NCBI GenBank assembly: GCA_025363755.1
Contig: JANYLQ010000047.1
Span: 32,690 to 96,689 of the forward strand
Direction: 5' to 3'
Length of the DNA stretch: 64,000 nt
Source: Hyphomicrobiales bacterium
GTDB taxonomy: Bacteria > Pseudomonadota > Alphaproteobacteria > Rhizobiales > Aestuariivirgaceae
A program made the translations under genes and the position numbers. The notes under the pieces are model-generated. The model was not told the DNA's origin, did not search any database, and was given only the letters and a program-made list of their open reading frames with translations. The first letter of the stretch is position 1. Every line of letters starts with the position of its first letter. Shown piece by piece: positions 27,899 to 36,603 of this stretch.

Positions 27899-29287
27899 TT
27901 AAAGATATGGCAGCAACAGCCGTGTTGCTGCATCCCGGCTTTTAACAGCAAACGACCGCGCTTCGAGTTCCTGCCGCGTGAGAGGAATTACGCTGCTATG
28001 GTCGATGATCGATGACAGCTTTGCGGCTAGAATCGGATCATACGCTTCGATGGCCATCTCGAAATTGAGACGCATGCTGCGCGTATCCCAATTTGGACTT
28101 CCAAACAGACACCAAGTGTCGTCGACCACCATCAATTTGGAATGATTAAATGGCAGTGGCGCTCGCAAGATTTTGCAACCAGCTTGCAGCAGAGGCCCGA
28201 CATGAGCATGCATGGCCCAATCCATCGGAGCATGATCACTGGCCGCTGGGATCACAATGCGAACATCTATGCCCCGAACCGCTGATAATTGCAGCGCTAC
28301 CATTAATATTTCAGTGGGCAAAAAATAGGGCGTGGCGATTTTGATTGATTTCTGCGCGGCAGAGATAGCCGAAAGGAGAACCATCATCAGCTGTTCGGTT
28401 TCTTGATCAGGGCCAGAGACTATGATGCGAGATGGTATTTTTCCAACCGCCTGCGTATCTGGGTTCCACACGGACTGTGGCAATTCTTCGCCTGTCGTAA
28501 ACAACCAATCATCGATAAAATCAGTGGTGATTTGCTTGACCACTGCGCCGCTGATTTTGAAATGCGTATCACGAATTTTAATTTTCTTCCGCTGACGCCC
28601 GGTATTTTCGTCAGCAATATTCAAACCGCCGATAAACGCTGTTACACCATCAATGACGAGAATTTTTTTGTGTTGCCGTAAATTCAGAAACTGCATACGC
28701 CACGGCAAAACCGAATTCATAAATCGCGCCACGGGAACATTTTGTTTGCGGAACAGATTATAAGTAATTCGCCCGCTGCCAAAACCATCAATGAGCACAC
28801 GAACCATGACGCCGCGTTGGTTTGCTCTGGCCAGTGCATCGATGAACTCCTGACCAATCTTATCCGAGCGAAATATGTAAGAGGTCAGACCTACTGTCGT
28901 TTTAGCGTTATTGATTGCAGCAAGCATCTGCGGATAAGCGTCATCGCCATCGTGCAGTGGCAGCAAAATATTCGAAGCGGCCAAAGCCCGGTTGGTCAAT
29001 GCTCCCACGGTCGCCTTGAGATTGGCAAATGGATCGTCGTTTGCAGCACTGTCGGTAAATCTCGGTTGATGCGATTTGACTGGACGCCGAAGGATTTGAG
29101 CGCGCCTTTGAACTCGGTTTATCCCAAAAGTGAAATAAAGAATGGCTCCAATGATCGGCGTAAGCCATGCCAGCCCAATCCAGCCAATCGCAGACGTGAC
29201 GTTACGCTTCCTTAGTAATATATGAATGGTCATGGCCGCCGAGATAAAAAAATCCAAGACGAGAATGATGATAGTCTGAGCATTCAT
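27899..29287 (-). CDS. cls: Cardiolipin synthase (phospholipase D family)
   Basis: This 462-residue membrane enzyme joins two phosphatidylglycerols into cardiolipin. Two N-terminal transmembrane segments (about 1-60) precede two PLD half-sites, each with the HKD motif: HKKILVIDG near residue 207 and HSKLMVVDD near 382. Length and layout match ClsA-type enzymes. It is co-directional with, and just upstream of, the EEP-family gene. The symbol is used for the general family only. Confidence 0.9.
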   Translation of the reverse strand: MNAQTIIILVLDFFISAAMTIHILLRKRNVTSAIGWIGLAWLTPIIGAILYFTFGINRVQRRAQILRRPVKSHQPRFTDSAANDDPFANLKATVGALTNRALAASNILLPLHDGDDAYPQMLAAINNAKTTVGLTSYIFRSDKIGQEFIDALARANQRGVMVRVLIDGFGSGRITYNLFRKQNVPVARFMNSVLPWRMQFLNLRQHKKILVIDGVTAFIGGLNIADENTGRQRKKIKIRDTHFKISGAVVKQITTDFIDDWLFTTGEELPQSVWNPDTQAVGKIPSRIIVSGPDQETEQLMMVLLSAISAAQKSIKIATPYFLPTEILMVALQLSAVRGIDVRIVIPAASDHAPMDWAMHAHVGPLLQAGCKILRAPLPFNHSKLMVVDDTWCLFGSPNWDTRSMRLNFEMAIEAYDPILAAKLSSIIDHSSVIPLTRQELEARSFAVKSRDAATRLLLPYL

Positions 29288-29436
29288 GCGCGAGGTACAG
29301 CCTTATTTTAAACGTTAAAAGCATCCCCACCATAGACTAATCCAAGTATTTTACACCACTGCCCGGTGAAGCGCGCACTGCCTCCTCGGGCCGATAAACG
29401 TCCGATCTTTGGCGCTCAAAACCTTAGGTTTTTCAA

Positions 29437-29958
29437 CTATGCTGATTTTGCGGCTTTGAAACCTGCAAACATGCCCGCACTCAAGCCGATCAAATGAAGC
29501 GCTGAGGTGGCAATAACGAATCCAGCGCCATAGCCGAAGCCAGTCGCATTAACCGGCATCTCTGAGCCATGGGCAAATCCGTGGAACACGGCGAAGAATC
29601 CGCACAAGCCCATCGCCACGCTCAGTGAAGCGTTCCAACGCAGCAGCAGTACAGCTGATAAAACGATGACTGAAGCCCAGATGGCAGTTTCAACATACGG
29701 CAAAACAAAACCGCTGAATGCCAGCCCAGCGCCAGCCACCATCATCACCACAAAGCTTGATGGAACCAAATAACGCGCGCGACCGCCCAGCATCGCCGCA
29801 AACAAACCTACGGCCACCATCGCCATAATATGATCAATGCCAGTGAAGGGGTGAATAAAGCCGTTTAAAAAGCCAGAATTGTCGTGTCCGGGATGGGCCT
29901 CGGCTAATCCGGTCATGGCCATCAATGCTGCTGCGCTTAAAAATAATTTCTGTTTCAT
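29437..29958 (-). CDS. hupE: HupE/UreJ-family metal permease
   Basis: This 173-residue membrane protein of the HupE/UreJ family is thought to carry nickel, or cobalt. A signal-like first segment is followed by HPGHDNSGFLNGFIHPFTGIDH in two blocks, where the His-Pro and His-Asp residues form the family metal motif. About six hydrophobic segments follow. AAAGGAG precedes the ATG. No urease or hydrogenase gene is in the window, so its metal client is unknown. An inverted repeat lies 67-84 bases upstream. Confidence 0.87.
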   Translation of the reverse strand: MKQKLFLSAAALMAMTGLAEAHPGHDNSGFLNGFIHPFTGIDHIMAMVAVGLFAAMLGGRARYLVPSSFVVMMVAGAGLAFSGFVLPYVETAIWASVIVLSAVLLLRWNASLSVAMGLCGFFAVFHGFAHGSEMPVNATGFGYGAGFVIATSALHLIGLSAGMFAGFKAAKSA

Positions 29959-30024
29959 CTGCCGCTCCTTTGCTCTTGCCCACTTGCTGTTGCATCAGTG
30001 GTATTCAATTTGATTAGCACGGCG

Positions 30025-30042
30025 TGATTTTCATGCAAATCA
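30025..30042. promoter_or_regulatory. Inverted repeat upstream of hupE
   Basis: A perfect repeat TGATTT-TCATGC-AAATCA lies upstream of hupE and just behind the lipoprotein gene. Its size fits binding of a dimeric regulator. It resembles neither a canonical FNR box nor a known nickel operator closely enough to name one. Confidence 0.4.
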
Positions 30043-30072
30043 TAATCCGTCAGACAAAATCCAAATTGCGAC

Positions 30073-30546
30073 TCACTTCAAATTCTCAAGATACGGAACA
30101 TAGCCTGGCGTGTTTGGATCCATAAGTGGCTTGGACGGGAGCGTATCTTCATCCACATCTGAGACAAACTGGGTCTTAATTTCGTCGAGCTTAACACCCT
30201 TTTCATCAATGGCCCAAACCGTCACATGCAACGGCACATCTTTCTTAATTCCCTTCAGCGCCCTGCTTTCAAGTTTAAAGGTGAGGGTGCTTGGGTTATT
30301 TGGAACCTCAACCCTATCAGGGGTTAGCTCACCTGGAACTTCGAACAGCGCAACAAACTTGCCGCCTTCAGCGATCGGTGAAACACGCCGAACCACAACC
30401 ACCATCGTAGCTTTTGAATAGCGATAGTTGAAAGTTAAGCCCCCGCCCATGAATTGCAGATATTTTTTCGGCTTTTGATTATCGCCGCACCCAACAAGGA
30501 TAAGAGCAGAAAAAAATAAACATGCGACCAAATTGAAGAGTTTCAT
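30073..30546 (-). CDS. Putative lipoprotein of unknown function
   Basis: This 157-residue product has a clear lipoprotein signal: hydrophobic segment 5-18 and lipobox ILVGC, with Cys20 followed by GDN. The mature part is beta-rich (THVTVWAIDE-like strands; KATMVVVVRRVSPIAEG) and ends in a proline-rich tail (PSKPLMDPNTPGYVPYLENLK). No family is recognised. The start overlaps the upstream permease stop by four bases (ATGA), so the two are co-translated, which suggests a shared process. Confidence 0.7.
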   Translation of the reverse strand: MKLFNLVACLFFSALILVGCGDNQKPKKYLQFMGGGLTFNYRYSKATMVVVVRRVSPIAEGGKFVALFEVPGELTPDRVEVPNNPSTLTFKLESRALKGIKKDVPLHVTVWAIDEKGVKLDEIKTQFVSDVDEDTLPSKPLMDPNTPGYVPYLENLK

Positions 30547-31466
30547 TGTGCTTCACTTTCTCTTTCATGGCCGATGCCAGCCAAACCTTCAGGCCTAAGG
30601 ATTAAGCACAAAACAATAATGCTGAACACGGCGACATCACGGTAAGTGGTTCCAAAAACCGTTGACCAACCAACTTCGAGAAAAGCTAGAACGCAGGCCC
30701 CGATCACCGCCCCGCGTATTGTGCCAAAACCGCCAATGACTGACGCAAACATGGCTTTAAAGCCAATCATTATCCCTATTGAGAAACTCGCGCCACCATA
30801 AGAAATGGCCGAAGCCCAACCTGTGACACCAGCCAATGCACCCGCAATTCCAAAACTCTGGTGGGCGATAACTTCTGGATTGATGCCGCAAAGTGCCGTG
30901 AGTTTGAGCGACTGCGCGCAAGCCCGCCAATGCAATCCAAACCGCGTGAGCTTCAGCAACAGCCCAACACCGACCACGGAACCCACGCCAACAAAGATTG
31001 CCATAAATGTGATGCCTGAAAGCTTCACCAGATATTGGCCATGCAGTTCAAAAATGGATAGCCCCGAAAACAAAGGCGGCACCCAAATATCACGCCCCGC
31101 AGATTGTATCCGCATAATCTCTTCAATAAATATTGAAAGACCAATTGAAGCAATCATGAACGCCAATGGATAGTCCAGCAGTTTCTTGCCCATGAATACT
31201 TTGGCAATCACGGCCCCCAATGCGCCACCGCACGCAATGGCAGCTGCAAGCGACCAGAGGCCCGCAATCAAATCACTGTCACCGTTCAGCTCGGAGGCAA
31301 AGCAAACATAAATCGCTGCAAAACTGCCAAACATGGCAAGATCGCCGAACGACAGAAATATGCGCCTTGTAATTGCTTGGATCATTGCGAAGGCAACAGA
31401 CAATGGCAAATAGAAGCTCAGCAGTTGAAGCGTATTGATAAATTGCTGAAGCCAGAATTCAAACAT
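30543..31466 (-). CDS. Branched-chain amino acid-type ABC permease (LivH family), orphan
   Basis: This integral membrane protein of about 307 residues belongs to the LivH family. It has around eight hydrophobic segments and the conserved GINPEVIAHQSFGIAGALAG block near residue 195. The ATG at 31466 gives the family-like start MFEFWLQQFINTL; the in-frame extension to 31595 is basic and unlikely. No LivM, ATPase or binding protein is present nearby, so it cannot form a complete importer from this locus. A putative lipoprotein gene overlaps its stop. It may work with components encoded elsewhere or be a remnant. Confidence 0.82.
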   Translation of the reverse strand: MFEFWLQQFINTLQLLSFYLPLSVAFAMIQAITRRIFLSFGDLAMFGSFAAIYVCFASELNGDSDLIAGLWSLAAAIACGGALGAVIAKVFMGKKLLDYPLAFMIASIGLSIFIEEIMRIQSAGRDIWVPPLFSGLSIFELHGQYLVKLSGITFMAIFVGVGSVVGVGLLLKLTRFGLHWRACAQSLKLTALCGINPEVIAHQSFGIAGALAGVTGWASAISYGGASFSIGIMIGFKAMFASVIGGFGTIRGAVIGACVLAFLEVGWSTVFGTTYRDVAVFSIIVLCLILRPEGLAGIGHERESEAQ

Positions 31467-31476
31467 TGGTATCGAC

Positions 31477-31595
31477 TTAGACCTTCGCCATCGTTTCTTG
31501 TTGCCATTCATTGGCCAGAACTTCAACCAGCGCAACATTTTCGGGCAAAGCCTACAAAAACTCAGGAATGAGTTCAATTTGGCACGTAGTTGCAC
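31477..31595 (-). pseudogene. Possible 3' remnant of a gene upstream of the LivH gene
   Basis: In a frame different from the permease, the minus strand reads a protein-like segment ALPENVALVEVLANEWQQET followed by MAKV and a stop. It is preceded by CQIELIPEFL and an in-frame TAG. The codons look like real protein, but there is no start or sufficient length. It could be the decayed end of an operon partner of the permease. This is a weak call, from composition only. Confidence 0.25.
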
Positions 31596-31661
31596 CTGCG
31601 TATTAATGCCGACTCAGCCTGCAACCTAGTATGCTATTGCTGCAACAATGGAGAAAACACC

Positions 31662-32045
31662 ATGACTGAACTCACCTGTCTTGAACTCAGTATTCTACTT
31701 TGGCTGGCACATGTGCTTGTCCAAGCGATCACCGCACGGGGCGAATTTGGTGACGATTATCTATTCAGCCCGCGCGACAAGGACGTTACCCCCAAGGAAC
31801 TGTATGTGGGTCGCGCCACAAGGGCACTCCATAACTATATTGAAAATCTAGTACCTTTTGTGGCTACTGATCTGGCTTTAGTCGCCACGCAGCATACTGG
31901 TGGTATTGGCGCCACAATCTGGATCATTGCGCGGATCGCTTATCTGCCCATCTATATGATCGGCACCAAATATGTGCGAACAGCGTGTTGGCTTGCAGGC
32001 GTGATCGGCTTGTTAATGATGTTGGCGCGATTAGCAGGATACTAA
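31662..32045 (+). CDS. MAPEG-family membrane protein
   Basis: This 127-residue protein has four hydrophobic segments. The MAPEG hallmark lies in the loop YVGRATRALHNYIENLVPFV (about residues 45-64), where the Arg and Asn-x-x-Glu contact glutathione in family members. An upstream GGAG nine bases before the ATG supports this start. The family includes glutathione-dependent transferases and oxidoreductases; the exact reaction is unknown here. The gene is closed by a strong intrinsic terminator at 32070. Confidence 0.85.
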   Translation: MTELTCLELSILLWLAHVLVQAITARGEFGDDYLFSPRDKDVTPKELYVGRATRALHNYIENLVPFVATDLALVATQHTGGIGATIWIIARIAYLPIYMIGTKYVRTACWLAGVIGLLMMLARLAGY

Positions 32046-32069
32046 ACGCTCTCATCACGGTTTAGTTCC

Positions 32070-32102
32070 AAGGCGGCGAGCTAATTCGCCGCCTTATTTT
32101 TT
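32070..32102 (+). terminator. Intrinsic terminator of the MAPEG gene
   Basis: A perfect 10-base-pair stem (AAGGCGGCGA with TCGCCGCCTT), six-base loop and T-rich tail begin 25 bases behind the stop codon. It is a textbook rho-independent terminator for the plus strand. Confidence 0.9.
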
Positions 32103-32215
32103 GAAACGGTCTCCTGATCCTAAACGCCAGATGAACGAGCCATTCAGGCCACATTCCAATGCGGCATGGCAACTTATCTTCAAGTTCGGCGTTTATCACT
32201 TACAGGAGCTCGAAA

Positions 32216-32404
32216 ATGAAAACCTTTGCTAGTGTCTTAATTCTCACCGTTTCATTTCTTTCAGCCGGCGCATTTGCCGGCAACCCAGCCCCTGTGCAAT
32301 CCCACAAGCTAAACGTCACCGTGGTTTACAAAAATCAACTTGGCCCAACAAAGGCTCAACTCGTTGATCGCATTTGTAAATTAAATTTCTGCCGCGAGGC
32401 ATAA
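32216..32404 (+). CDS. Small secreted protein (62 aa) with C-terminal cysteine pair
   Basis: The gene has CAGGAG ahead of the ATG and encodes a signal peptide of about 20 residues (ending AGAFA). The mature peptide is about 42 residues. It is basic and ends with ICKLNFCREA, a Cys-x4-Cys pair suited to a disulfide. No family is recognised. It stands alone between the MAPEG terminator and the convergent Anbu gene. Coding is supported by the ribosome site and signal peptide. Confidence 0.65.
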   Translation: MKTFASVLILTVSFLSAGAFAGNPAPVQSHKLNVTVVYKNQLGPTKAQLVDRICKLNFCREA

Positions 32405-32499
32405 TTTCGAAATTTGCATCCGACTGGAGGCAAATGCAGCGTGTGCGACTGGGTCATGAACAACGCCCCCTCTCAAGGTCTGGTCGCACGCCTGCTAAT
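32405..32499. repeat. Nested inverted repeats between convergent genes
   Basis: This gap between two convergent genes contains ATTTGC/GCAAAT with a 12-base loop. A longer-range pair GTGCGAC/GTCGCAC is extended by GCAGCG-like outer bases. These could fold on the RNA of either strand and end transcription, but a clear T-tract is missing. Confidence 0.35.
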
Positions 32500-33237
32500 T
32501 TAAATATCAAAGGCCTCAATTTGCGCAAATGCTGTGCGAAGCGCTTTAGACCATTCACTTGAAAGCATTTTGAAATAAGGATCATCAGGCCCAATCCGCT
32601 TACTATGCTCAAATTTCAAGGTGCCCGTTTCATACGTCAACATATCTATCGGCAAGCCCACACTCAAATTTGAACGCAGGGTCGAATCGAATGACAGCAA
32701 AATCATTTTCGCTGCATCACCAAGCTTCATATCGTTGCGGGCCACGCGGTCAAGAATGGGTTTGCCATATTTGTGTTCGCCGATTTGAAAAAACGGTGTG
32801 TCTGCACTGGCTTCAATGAAATTGCCTTCCGTATAGATTTGGAACAGGCGTGGCGGTTGTTTGCCAATCTGGCCTCCAAAGATAAAACTAGCAGCAAACG
32901 CATCCCCTGTTGCACCCAGTTCCTCACCATCCATCTTGCGCACTTCGCGAATGGCACGGCCTACGATCCGCGCCGCTTGAAACATGGTTTTGGCGGCAAA
33001 CAAATTATCGGGATCTTTGACTTTACCCGCTGGCTTGGCATGTTCCGTGAGCAAGCTGACGACGGCTTGGGTGACGGCCAGATTGCCAGCAGTGAGCAAA
33101 GTAAAAACGCTGTGCCCCTTATTCTCCAAACAATGCAGTTTTTTGAATTTGCCAACACTGTCCATGCCCGCGTTGGTACGTGTGTCAGCGGCCATGACGA
33201 GCCCCTCATCCAACAACATTCCCACGCAATAAGTCAT
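32500..33237 (-). CDS. Anbu-type proteasome-like peptidase
   Basis: This 245-residue Ntn-hydrolase of the Anbu (bacterial proteasome homologue, BPH) family starts MTYCVGMLLDEGLVMAADTRT. The fold resembles HslV and proteasome beta subunits; the residue exposed after Met is Thr2, the expected nucleophile. It is the last gene of a four-gene run that also encodes a transglutaminase-like protein, an alpha-E protein and a circularly permuted ATP-grasp. Comparative genomics has proposed this set to make and degrade a peptide or peptide tag. The natural substrate is unknown. Confidence 0.92.
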   Translation of the reverse strand: MTYCVGMLLDEGLVMAADTRTNAGMDSVGKFKKLHCLENKGHSVFTLLTAGNLAVTQAVVSLLTEHAKPAGKVKDPDNLFAAKTMFQAARIVGRAIREVRKMDGEELGATGDAFAASFIFGGQIGKQPPRLFQIYTEGNFIEASADTPFFQIGEHKYGKPILDRVARNDMKLGDAAKMILLSFDSTLRSNLSVGLPIDMLTYETGTLKFEHSKRIGPDDPYFKMLSSEWSKALRTAFAQIEAFDI

Positions 33238-33262
33238 AAACGTCTCCCAGAATCAATTTTTG

Positions 33263-34069
33263 CTATTGTTGGTCGATCTCGACGCGCACTTCAACTGTCA
33301 TAGTTTCATGCGCCCCGCCCCGCCTTGAACCGCGAATGGGGGTGACGGCCGCCGCGTCAATGCCAGCCGCCACGCGGACATAATGGTCGGTTGGGCAAAT
33401 ACCGTTTGCTGCATCAAAACCAACCCAACCCAAATCAGGCACAAAAGCCTCGGCCCACGCATGAGAGGCACTGGAGGACGCGCCAATACCTGTAACCAAA
33501 TAACCTGTGACATAGCGAGACGGTATGCCGAGGGCACGCGCCACGCCTAAAAAAATATGTGTGTGATCTTGGCAAACGCCGCGCCCACGTAAATATGCTT
33601 CAGCCGCAGTTGTGCTGGCATCAGTGGCACCGATCGTAAACTCGACTTGCGCGTGAATGGCCGCCATCAAAGCATGCAGCTGTTCCAAACCTTTGAAGGC
33701 AGAAAGCGCGGATTGCACATTGTCTTGAATTTGTAAACTCGGCCGCGTGGCAACAGTTTGCCGCAAAAAAACCGAGTTGGGTGCAGCGCAGACCACACCG
33801 TTCACCAACCCACCTGCATTTTCGCAATCAACCAAACCTTCAGCAATCACATCAACAGGGCCTTTGATGTTGCCGCAGGTCACAAGATAAACAATATTCC
33901 CAAATCCATCAATGTAACTTAGCGCATTTTCAATACCCGGCGTGGTGATGGCCCACTGCACAACTTTCTGCGAGGCAAAAGAAAGCGGTGTGAGATGCAA
34001 GCGCTGAACGGAATAATCGAGCACTGAATCATATTCAAAATGGGTGACGTGGCGAACTGCGAGGCGCAT
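33263..34069 (-). CDS. Transglutaminase-like cysteine protease family protein (Anbu cluster)
   Basis: This 268-residue transglutaminase-fold protein has an N-terminal beta-rich domain (about 1-95) and a papain-like core. The catalytic triad is visible: Cys in GRGVCQDHTHI, His in SASHAWAEAFV and Asp in VGFDAANG. There is no signal peptide, so it acts in the cytoplasm, as a peptidase or amide-exchanging enzyme. It lies between the Anbu and alpha-E genes with short gaps of 25 and 6 bases. The proposed partner is the peptide built by the ATP-grasp of the same cluster. Confidence 0.9.
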   Translation of the reverse strand: MRLAVRHVTHFEYDSVLDYSVQRLHLTPLSFASQKVVQWAITTPGIENALSYIDGFGNIVYLVTCGNIKGPVDVIAEGLVDCENAGGLVNGVVCAAPNSVFLRQTVATRPSLQIQDNVQSALSAFKGLEQLHALMAAIHAQVEFTIGATDASTTAAEAYLRGRGVCQDHTHIFLGVARALGIPSRYVTGYLVTGIGASSSASHAWAEAFVPDLGWVGFDAANGICPTDHYVRVAAGIDAAAVTPIRGSRRGGAHETMTVEVRVEIDQQ

Positions 34070-34075
34070 GGGACC

Positions 34076-35023
34076 TCACGGGAAATTATAAGTTTTGGAA
34101 ATGCTTTGCGAAAGCGCGTTATTCGCTTCCATGAAGTCTTGCAAAAACTCATGCAAGCCATCTTGAAATATTTGTTCCATCTTTCCACCTTTCAAGCGTG
34201 CTTGCGTTTGAGCGGCAAGTGCATGACAATCATAACGCTGACCATAAAGCTGGCCCAAATCATTCAGTGCCAAGTTGATCCAATTATAAGCAAACAGCAA
34301 AGAGCGCGGCATTTCTTCTTGCAAAATTAAAAACTCTGAAACGAGCCAAGGCTTATAGCGGCTATCCTTATAAAACCAACGATAGGCCCGGTGTGCAGAA
34401 ACGGAACGCAAAACTTGCGCCCATTGTTGCGCATCAACATCGCTGCCCACATCAGTGGCGCGTGGCAAAAGAATGAAATATTTTACGTCGAGAATGCGTG
34501 CTGTATTATCGGCTCGCTCAATGAAGTTACCAAGCTGGCTGAAATAATACGGATCAGTGCGCAACATTGTGCCAAGCAAAGCACCGCGAAACGCCATGGC
34601 CTTTTGTTTCACCCATTCCAGAAAACTGGGCAGGCGGTCTGATGTGATTGTATCAGGATCGATTTGCGCCAATTCATTCCACGTCGAATTTAAACTTTCC
34701 CACACATCGCGCGTGAGCGCTGTGCGCACCGCGCGGCCATTGTTACGCGCGGCCTTAAGGCAGGATTTAACGCTCGTTGGATTTTCTTCATCAAACAGCA
34801 AAAAGCTGATCACGCGCGCGCCATGAATATCATCATATTTTGCAGCATAGCTTTCAGCACAGGCTGCACTGGTCAACGTTGAACGCCATTCGTCGCGGTG
34901 GCCTTCAACAGCACCGGGCATCAACGAGATGCGGTAGCCAACCTCAAGAAGCCGTGCCATGTTTTCAGCGCGTTCAACATAACGCGACATCCAAAACAGT
35001 GATGAGGCTGTGCGTCCGAGCAT
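34076..35023 (-). CDS. Alpha-E (DUF403) domain protein (Anbu cluster)
   Basis: This protein of about 315 residues is all-helical and of the alpha-E/DUF403 family, beginning MLGRTASSLFWMSRYVERAEN. It has the repeated ERADNTAR-type motif near residue 165. The ATG at 35023 is preceded by GGAGG and sits one base from the stop of the ATP-grasp gene; a longer in-frame start would overlap that gene. The family always travels with ATP-grasp and transglutaminase partners and has no proven activity. It may scaffold or assist peptide ligation. Confidence 0.9.
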   Translation of the reverse strand: MLGRTASSLFWMSRYVERAENMARLLEVGYRISLMPGAVEGHRDEWRSTLTSAACAESYAAKYDDIHGARVISFLLFDEENPTSVKSCLKAARNNGRAVRTALTRDVWESLNSTWNELAQIDPDTITSDRLPSFLEWVKQKAMAFRGALLGTMLRTDPYYFSQLGNFIERADNTARILDVKYFILLPRATDVGSDVDAQQWAQVLRSVSAHRAYRWFYKDSRYKPWLVSEFLILQEEMPRSLLFAYNWINLALNDLGQLYGQRYDCHALAAQTQARLKGGKMEQIFQDGLHEFLQDFMEANNALSQSISKTYNFP

Positions 35024-35024
35024 G

Positions 35025-36434
35025 TCAGTCCTCCAAAACCCAAGTGTCTTTGGTGCCGCCACCTTGGCTTGAATTGACCACCAATGAGCCTTCTTGCAAA
35101 GCCACACGTGTGAGGCCGCCCGGCGTTACGCGGATGCTGTCTCCACACAGCACAAAAGGTCGCAAATCCACATGACGCGGGGCAACACCTGACTCAACAA
35201 AAGTTGGAACGGCAGATAGCGCCAATGTCGGTTGGGCTATATAATTAGATGGCCTTGCGAGAAGCTTGGCACGGAATTCTTCAATTTGAACTTTGGTCGA
35301 TGTCGGCCCAACCAACATGCCATAACCGCCCGAGCCATGAACTTCTTTCACCACAAGTTCCGCGAGATGTTCACTCACATATTGAAGGTCGGCGGCGTTT
35401 GAACACCGCCACGTCGGCACGTTCTTCAACAATGGCTTTTCGCCCGTATAGAACTCGATAATTTCGGGCATGTAAGTGTAAATCGATTTATCATCAGCAA
35501 CACCCGTGCCCGGTGCATTCACCAACGTAACCCGCCCTGCCCGGTAAACATCAAATATACCGGGCACGCCCAAATTCGATTCAGGCCTGAAAGCCAGCGG
35601 ATCAAGGTAAGCATCGTCAATGCGGCGATACACAACATCGACACGCTTTGGCGCCTGCGTGGTGCGCATGTAAAGCCAACCATCCGACACAAACAGATCA
35701 GAACCTTCACACAGCTCTACACCCATTTCATCAGCCAAAAATGCATGCTCGAAAAACGCCGAATTATGGATGCCAGGCGTGAGGACGACGATGACAGGCT
35801 CGGAACTCGACGAAGCTGGTGCAACGCTTTCCAAAGTTTTGTGCAGCACCGAAGGATAATTTTCGACTGGCGCAATGCGGTGTTGTGAGAACAGCTCCGG
35901 AAACAAATGCATCATCGCTTCACGGTCTTCGAGCATATAGGACACACCAGATGGTGTGCGGCAGTTATCTTCAAGAACATAAAAATCATTCTCAGCCACG
36001 CGCACAATATCAATGCCCATGATATGCGCATAAATGCCCTTGGTTGGATTGACCCCCACCATTTCCGGAACGAAGGCTTCATTCTGAATGATGACATCAG
36101 TAGGAATGCGCCCGGCACGTAAAATTTCTTGGCGGTGATAAAGATCATGCAAAAAAGAATTCATGGCGCGCACGCGCTGCTCAATGCCAGATGAAAGCCT
36201 CCGCCATTCCTGGGCTGCAAAGACCCGAGGAACAATGTCGAACGGAATAATGCGTTCGGATGCTTTGTTATCGCCATAAACAGCAAAAGTAATGCCCTGA
36301 CGGCGAAACCGCGCTTCGCACTCGCGCAAAGCCCGTTCAATGTCAGAAGGCCCCAAACTTTTCAGCCAAGTTTCGACCTTACTATAAGGTTTCCGCACTT
36401 TCCCGTCACCGAGAAACATCTCATTAAAGGCCAT
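35025..36434 (-). CDS. Circularly permuted ATP-grasp (DUF404/DUF407) protein (Anbu cluster)
   Basis: This protein of about 469 residues is a circularly permuted ATP-grasp of the kind predicted to form amide bonds. Family blocks are GITFAVYGDNKASERIIPFD, VLEDNCRTPSGVSYMLEDRE and the C-terminal KEVHGSGGYGMLVGP glycine-rich loop. The start at 36434 gives MAFNEMFLGDGKVRKPY, the family-like opening; an ATG at 36461 would add nine residues. It is first in the four-gene unit and divergent from carB. It would use ATP to join an amino acid or peptide to an unknown acceptor. Confidence 0.9.
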   Translation of the reverse strand: MAFNEMFLGDGKVRKPYSKVETWLKSLGPSDIERALRECEARFRRQGITFAVYGDNKASERIIPFDIVPRVFAAQEWRRLSSGIEQRVRAMNSFLHDLYHRQEILRAGRIPTDVIIQNEAFVPEMVGVNPTKGIYAHIMGIDIVRVAENDFYVLEDNCRTPSGVSYMLEDREAMMHLFPELFSQHRIAPVENYPSVLHKTLESVAPASSSSEPVIVVLTPGIHNSAFFEHAFLADEMGVELCEGSDLFVSDGWLYMRTTQAPKRVDVVYRRIDDAYLDPLAFRPESNLGVPGIFDVYRAGRVTLVNAPGTGVADDKSIYTYMPEIIEFYTGEKPLLKNVPTWRCSNAADLQYVSEHLAELVVKEVHGSGGYGMLVGPTSTKVQIEEFRAKLLARPSNYIAQPTLALSAVPTFVESGVAPRHVDLRPFVLCGDSIRVTPGGLTRVALQEGSLVVNSSQGGGTKDTWVLED

Positions 36435-36575
36435 TGCACCGACTGCCCCGTTTTGCTGCATTGCAGTATGAGCGCAAATTTGAAAGATGTGCAAGTGTTT
36501 CAGTTTTTGCAAGCGGGTTTCGCATTGCACAAAAATCTGGGGATATGGGGTTGGAATCGTGCCCGCCTTTGTGTA

Positions 36576-36597
36576 GGAAACCCCAAATCAGGGTTCC
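36576..36597 (+). promoter_or_regulatory. Hairpin just upstream of the carB start
   Basis: GGAAACCC (36576-36583) can pair with GGGTTCC (36591-36597), leaving one bulged A and a seven-base loop, in the leader six bases before the carB ATG. It occupies the place of a Shine-Dalgarno sequence, and no other ribosome site is visible, so it could affect translation. Function is unproven. Confidence 0.35.
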
Positions 36598-36603
36598 CCG
36601 CAC

